From: Desulfovibrio sp.
GTDB lineage: Bacteria; Desulfobacterota; Desulfovibrionia; Desulfovibrionales; Desulfovibrionaceae
Direction of reading: 5' to 3'
DNA: 8,792 nucleotides
Assembly: GCA_003512875.1 (NCBI GenBank)
Contig: DONZ01000118.1
Span: 1-8,792, forward strand
The notes under the pieces were generated by a model. That model had not been told where the DNA came from. It made no database searches and was given only the letters and a program-made list of their open reading frames with translations. Positions 5,596-8,792 of the stretch are shown in pieces. The translations under genes were made by a program, and so were the position numbers. Position 1 is the stretch's first letter; every line of letters starts with the position of its first letter.

Positions 5596-6753
5596 TTAAT
5601 ACGCTTCAATATTTTCCACCGGCTGGGTTAATAAAAATGCTCCTTTTTCTATCCGCTTTTTCAGCTCTTCGGCTATTTCCAAAGAACGCTGATAGGAAGT
5701 AAGCGGATGTGTCGGCACTTTTTTTCCGTCGATATCGATAGAACCGCTTATAAGCTCCGCATAACTCACATGTTTGATGACACGCGAACTGCAGTTTTGA
5801 TAATCGAGGGAATAATCTTTTACAGGCATCAAAATATCTTCGTTGCCGACACCGGTGTATTGCGCTATTTCCGCATTTAAAACGGGAATGGGAATACCTA
5901 TGCCGACAGCGAGGCTTACTCCGTATCCGAACAGAGAATGGGCTCTGACATACCTGTCGGACATGGCTTTCATATCGCCTTTCACCATAAGCGTTCCGGA
6001 AGCAGACATGGGAACGCCTTTTTCCGTGCGCTTCGGATTTGGAACATGCTGCGTGCCTGAACCGATGACATAACCGATTCCGCCGCCCAAGAAAATACGG
6101 GTGCCCAAACCGATAGTTTTAAAATACGGGTCGTTGAAAAGCGGAGAAAGCTCGCCCGATGTCGCAAAATTAGCGTTCTGCAAGTGCGGCTTCAGCGCCC
6201 CCATATAGGTATAGAGCGTCTTGTGGGCGTTCTCATTCACCGCCACATTATAATTTTGGTAACAGTTGCGGGGATTGAGCATATGCGCATATTTCAAATC
6301 GTGAATGGTGATTTCGCGCTCAAAGGATTTTTTGGGATAACAGTCCGTCGTATAACTTTCACAGCGGAGTTTCACCTTCCGTCCCGCAATTAAATCTTCA
6401 ATGACATGCGCTCCGCCATAGTGAAATTCTCCGGGATAAACCTGATTCAGCGGGTCACCCTCGCGCATTTCCGTCGCCCCGACAAAACCGTCGACAGCGG
6501 CAAGCCCGGCATGGCAAGGCACGTCATTGAGCCACATCTTGCTTGCGCGGAGAGTCGGCGCTTCCGTTTGCCCTATATTGAAAAGCATGCCGGAAGAACA
6601 CATGGGAGAAAATGTTCCCGTAGTGACAACATCGATTTCCTTTGCTGCTTTTTCCGCTCCCATTTCCTTGACGGCTTTTGTCATTTCCTCCGCCGTCAAT
6701 ACGACGGCTCTGCCCTGCTTAATCCTTTCATTGATTTCTGCAATAGTTTTCAT
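5596..6753 (-). CDS. DUF39 homocysteine biosynthesis protein (sulfide incorporation into aspartate semialdehyde)
   Basis: The protein belongs to the DUF39 family. In methanogens and Desulfovibrio-type bacteria that family is linked to making homocysteine directly from L-aspartate semialdehyde and reduced sulfur, bypassing O-acylhomoserine. It has 385 residues from the ATG at 6753. Recognisable stretches include AEINERIKQGRAVVLTAEEM at the N-terminus and TTGTFSPMCSSG with Cys52. CESYTTDCYP carries Cys131 and Cys138, and a glycine-rich FLGGGIGYVIGSGTQH lies near residue 225. The invariant cysteines suit a persulfide-carrying enzyme; which one acts is inferred. An in-frame GTG at 6762 is less likely as start, because AAGG (6765-6768) would be only 2 bases from it, against 11 from the ATG. 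The usual ferredoxin/NIL-domain partner is not in the window. No terminator follows the stop codon. Confidence 0.85.
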   Translation of the reverse strand: MKTIAEINERIKQGRAVVLTAEEMTKAVKEMGAEKAAKEIDVVTTGTFSPMCSSGMLFNIGQTEAPTLRASKMWLNDVPCHAGLAAVDGFVGATEMREGDPLNQVYPGEFHYGGAHVIEDLIAGRKVKLRCESYTTDCYPKKSFEREITIHDLKYAHMLNPRNCYQNYNVAVNENAHKTLYTYMGALKPHLQNANFATSGELSPLFNDPYFKTIGLGTRIFLGGGIGYVIGSGTQHVPNPKRTEKGVPMSASGTLMVKGDMKAMSDRYVRAHSLFGYGVSLAVGIGIPIPVLNAEIAQYTGVGNEDILMPVKDYSLDYQNCSSRVIKHVSYAELISGSIDIDGKKVPTHPLTSYQRSLEIAEELKKRIEKGAFLLTQPVENIEAY

Positions 6754-6774
6754 ACCAAGCACTACCTTTTATCA

Positions 6775-6783
6775 ATTATACCA
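6775..6783 (-). promoter_or_regulatory. Possible extended -10 promoter for the DUF39 gene
   Basis: The minus strand reads TGGTATAAT: a perfect TATAAT preceded by the TG of an extended -10 element. It sits in the 34-base gap between the response-regulator stop and the DUF39 start. No good -35 is seen at 16-18 bases, and the nearest TTGAAA is 22 bases away. Transcription would start near 6768, leaving only about 14 bases before the ATG at 6753, so the case is modest. Confidence 0.4.
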
Positions 6784-6787
6784 TACT

Positions 6788-8182
6788 TCATTCATTTATG
6801 TTTTTCAATTTCTTATGGATATTGCTCCGCTCAAGCCCGATAAGTTCCGACAGTCTGCTCACATTTCCCCCCGCTTCCTCAAGCTTGCGGGTCAAATAAT
6901 ATTCCTCAAAAGCTGATTTTGCCGTTTTATAGTCAAGCTCGAGCATTTTTTGCAAAGTCTTATCCGTTGCCAAGGCATCTTCCATTCTTTGCGCCGTTTG
7001 TCCTTTGCCCACGTTTTCAAGCATTTCCAAAGGAAGTGAAACATAATCCACTTGCCTGCCGCTGTACAGCACGGTCAAACGCTCAAGCAAATGCATAAGC
7101 TCGCGCACATTTCCGGGCCAGGACCACTCTTCCAAAACCTGCACCGCTTCTTTTGTAAGAACCGGGGCTTTCATGGAATATTTTTTTTCAACCGCGTGCA
7201 AAAGCGTTTCTATGAGAAGCGGCATATCTTCTTTTCGCTCCCGAAGCGGCGGAACAGATAAGGGAAAAACCCGCAGACGGTAATACAGGTCTTGGCGGAA
7301 CTCGCCGTCCGCAATGGCTTTCTCCAAATCCTTATTGGTTGCCGCAATGACGCGTACCTGCACTTTGATATTTTTTGTGCCGCCCACGCGCTCGAAACAC
7401 TGCTCCTGCAAAATACGCAAAATTTTCGCCTGTGTCCTCAAGCTCATATCGCCGATTTCGTCCAAGAACAAAATTCCATTGTTGGCTAATTCAAATTTGC
7501 CGATTTTTGTGGAGTCGGCACCGGTGAACGCTCCCTTTTCATGCCCGAAAAGCTCGCTTTCGATGAGTTCTTCCGGAATGGCGGCACAATTCACCGCAAT
7601 GAAGGGTCTGTCTTTTTGTTTGCTGTTCCTATGCAAAGTCCGCGCGGCAAGTTCTTTGCCCGTGCCGTTTTCACCGGTAATCAGCACCCATGCGTCCGTC
7701 GGGGCGACTTTCATCAAATCACGCATGAAAGCACGCATGACTTTTGAATTTGCAACCATGGGAACTTCATAGTCATTATGCACAGCTTGACGCAAAAGGC
7801 TGTTTTCCTGCTTAAGCTCTTTCATTTCAAGCGCATGGCGGACACTCAGCAGAATTTTTTCAAGACTGAGCGGCTTTTCCACAAAATCATGGGCGCCCAG
7901 ACGTAAAGCCTGCACGGCGGTTTCCACATTTCCATGCCCGGATATCATGATGAAAGGAATTTGCGGATACAATTCTTTCGCACGCTTGAGAGTTTCAAGC
8001 CCGTCAATGCCTGTCAGCCAAATATCCAAAAAAACAAGGTCGACAAGGTTGTTTTCCAAAAATAAAAGGGCGTTTTCTCCGCTATCGGCCTCCGAAACAG
8101 TGTAATTTTCATCCTCCAATATTCCGCGGAGAGAAAAGCGCACCCCTTCTTCATCGTCAACAACAAGAATATGCCCTGCCAT
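6788..8182 (-). CDS. Sigma-54-dependent response regulator, NtrC/NtrX type
   Basis: A 464-residue activator of sigma-54 RNA polymerase with the complete three-domain plan. The receiver domain (about 1-120) has acidic Asp9-Asp10, phosphoacceptor Asp53 in FLDIWL, Ser81 and Lys103 in VEKP. The AAA+ domain (about 140-375) has Walker A GENGTGKE at 170-177, the sigma-54 contact loop GAFTGA at 217-222, Walker B ILFLDE at 237-242, and sensor/arginine segments including FRQDLYYRLRVFPL and PPLRER. A Fis-type helix-turn-helix at about 425-462 ends in LERSNIHKKLKNIN, which is NtrX-like. All catalytic residues are present, so it should be active. The ATG lies one base after the livF stop (TGATATG), suggesting coupled translation. 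No histidine kinase lies in the window, so the signal is unknown. Regulation of amino acid or nitrogen uptake is a guess from the livF neighbour. Confidence 0.93.
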   Translation of the reverse strand: MAGHILVVDDEEGVRFSLRGILEDENYTVSEADSGENALLFLENNLVDLVFLDIWLTGIDGLETLKRAKELYPQIPFIMISGHGNVETAVQALRLGAHDFVEKPLSLEKILLSVRHALEMKELKQENSLLRQAVHNDYEVPMVANSKVMRAFMRDLMKVAPTDAWVLITGENGTGKELAARTLHRNSKQKDRPFIAVNCAAIPEELIESELFGHEKGAFTGADSTKIGKFELANNGILFLDEIGDMSLRTQAKILRILQEQCFERVGGTKNIKVQVRVIAATNKDLEKAIADGEFRQDLYYRLRVFPLSVPPLRERKEDMPLLIETLLHAVEKKYSMKAPVLTKEAVQVLEEWSWPGNVRELMHLLERLTVLYSGRQVDYVSLPLEMLENVGKGQTAQRMEDALATDKTLQKMLELDYKTAKSAFEEYYLTRKLEEAGGNVSRLSELIGLERSNIHKKLKNINE

Positions 8183-8183
8183 A

Positions 8184-8792
8184 TCACATACCTAAATAGG
8201 CTTTTCTTACAGAATCGTCTTTTAACAAATTATCCGCCTTATCTTCCTTGACAATTTTACAGTTCTCCATCACATACGCCCTGTCGGCGATTTTCAGAGC
8301 TTGGTTCGCATTTTGTTCCACCAAGAAAACCGTTGTGCCGCGGCTGTTGATTCTCTGAATGATTTGAAAAATCTGCTGAATAATGATAGGCGCCAAGCCG
8401 AGTGAAGGCTCGTCAAGCAAAAGAAGTTTCGGTCTGCCCATAAGAGCCCTTGAAATGGCGAGCATTTGCTGTTCACCGCCTGAAAGCGTGCCTCCCGCCT
8501 GCTTGTACCGTTGGGCAAGGATAGGAAAAAGCGAAAAAATATATTCCATGTCTTCTTTTATCTGCGCTTTGTCATTTCTTAAAAAAGCGCCCAATTCCAA
8601 ATTCTCCTGCACGGTAAGGTCCGGAAAAATAAGCCGTCCCTCCGGAACCTGACTTATGCCCAATTTTACGATTTCATTGGGAGCCAGCACATGGATAGGT
8701 TTCTTATTATAGAAGATTTCGCCGCTTCTCGGTCTGATACCGCCGCAAATGGTCATAAGCGTCGTGCTTTTGCCCGCGCCGTTGGCGCCGAT
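8184..8792 (-). CDS. livF: Branched-chain amino acid ABC transporter ATP-binding protein LivF (5' end outside window)
   Basis: LivF is one of the two ATPases that power LivH/LivM-type uptake of leucine, isoleucine, valine or related substrates, on the inner face of the membrane. The frame is open through the right edge, and 202 residues are visible. They begin at the Walker A motif GANGAGKST, so roughly 30 N-terminal residues are missing compared with usual LivF proteins. VPEGRLIFPDLTVQENLELG is the LivF-type Q-loop/helical region. LSGGEQQ is the ABC signature, LLLLDEPSLGLAP is Walker B plus D-loop, and FLVEQNA is the family's form of the switch region. The remaining liv genes would lie to the right of the window. 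The stop is followed after one base by the sigma-54 regulator. Confidence 0.93.
   Translation of the reverse strand: MGANGAGKSTTLMTICGGIRPRSGEIFYNKKPIHVLAPNEIVKLGISQVPEGRLIFPDLTVQENLELGAFLRNDKAQIKEDMEYIFSLFPILAQRYKQAGGTLSGGEQQMLAISRALMGRPKLLLLDEPSLGLAPIIIQQIFQIIQRINSRGTTVFLVEQNANQALKIADRAYVMENCKIVKEDKADNLLKDDSVRKAYLGM

Noticed and set aside
6754..6762. A GTG start for the DUF39 protein, three residues longer.
   Set aside because: The only ribosome-like site (AAGG, 6765-6768) is 2 bases from the GTG, too close, and the family normally begins near the ATG at 6753.
6406..6843. Plus-strand ORF of 145 codons antisense to the DUF39 gene.
   Set aside because: It is a shadow frame with low-complexity content and no family resemblance, opposite a well-supported gene.
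1..8792. tRNA or rRNA genes, CRISPR arrays, insertion sequences, prophage or defence genes.
   Set aside because: I looked for cloverleaf-like segments, regularly spaced repeats, transposase or integrase motifs and terminal repeats and saw none. The window is compact core metabolism.

Overview
The window reads as ordinary bacterial chromosome with moderate, somewhat AT-leaning composition. It is densely packed, and almost everything lies on the minus strand. Three features together point to a sulfate-reducer-like deltaproteobacterium, most likely of the Desulfovibrionaceae: an archaeal-type early aromatic pathway (ADH synthase plus 3-dehydroquinate synthase II), a three-domain chorismate mutase/prephenate dehydratase, and a DUF39 homocysteine-biosynthesis protein. 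This placement is inferred from gene content only.

Read along the minus strand from the right edge, the layout starts with the 3' part of livF (branched-chain amino acid ABC transporter ATPase). One base later comes an NtrC/NtrX-type sigma-54 response regulator, then a DUF39 homocysteine synthesis protein. A 272-base gap (5324-5595) follows, then aroA', aroB', pheA, bioA and bioD, with junctions between -1 and +15 bases. At the left edge the end of bioC runs on the plus strand and overlaps the end of bioD tail to tail by 45 bases.

The most interesting element is in the gap between the DUF39 gene and aroA'. It holds a perfect TTGACA -35 box, a strong Shine-Dalgarno sequence, a 31-codon leader ORF with 3 Phe and 6 Tyr codons and no Trp, and then a terminator hairpin with a U-run before aroA'. 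The end of the leader ORF can pair with the 5' arm of the terminator through 11 base pairs and one bulged U. The same stretch can instead pair with an early part of the leader ORF. This is the architecture of a ribosome-mediated transcription attenuator sensing phenylalanine and tyrosine, placed in front of the archaeal-type aromatic pathway.

AroA' and AroB' make 3-dehydroquinate by the aspartate-semialdehyde route. PheA takes chorismate to phenylpyruvate. BioA and BioD carry out two consecutive late steps of biotin synthesis, and BioC starts the pimeloyl chain. Because bioA and bioD follow pheA closely with no visible terminator, biotin gene expression may be partly tied to aromatic amino acid starvation. 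The DUF39 protein and AroA' are both thought to use L-aspartate semialdehyde, so the attenuator sits between two genes drawing on the same precursor.
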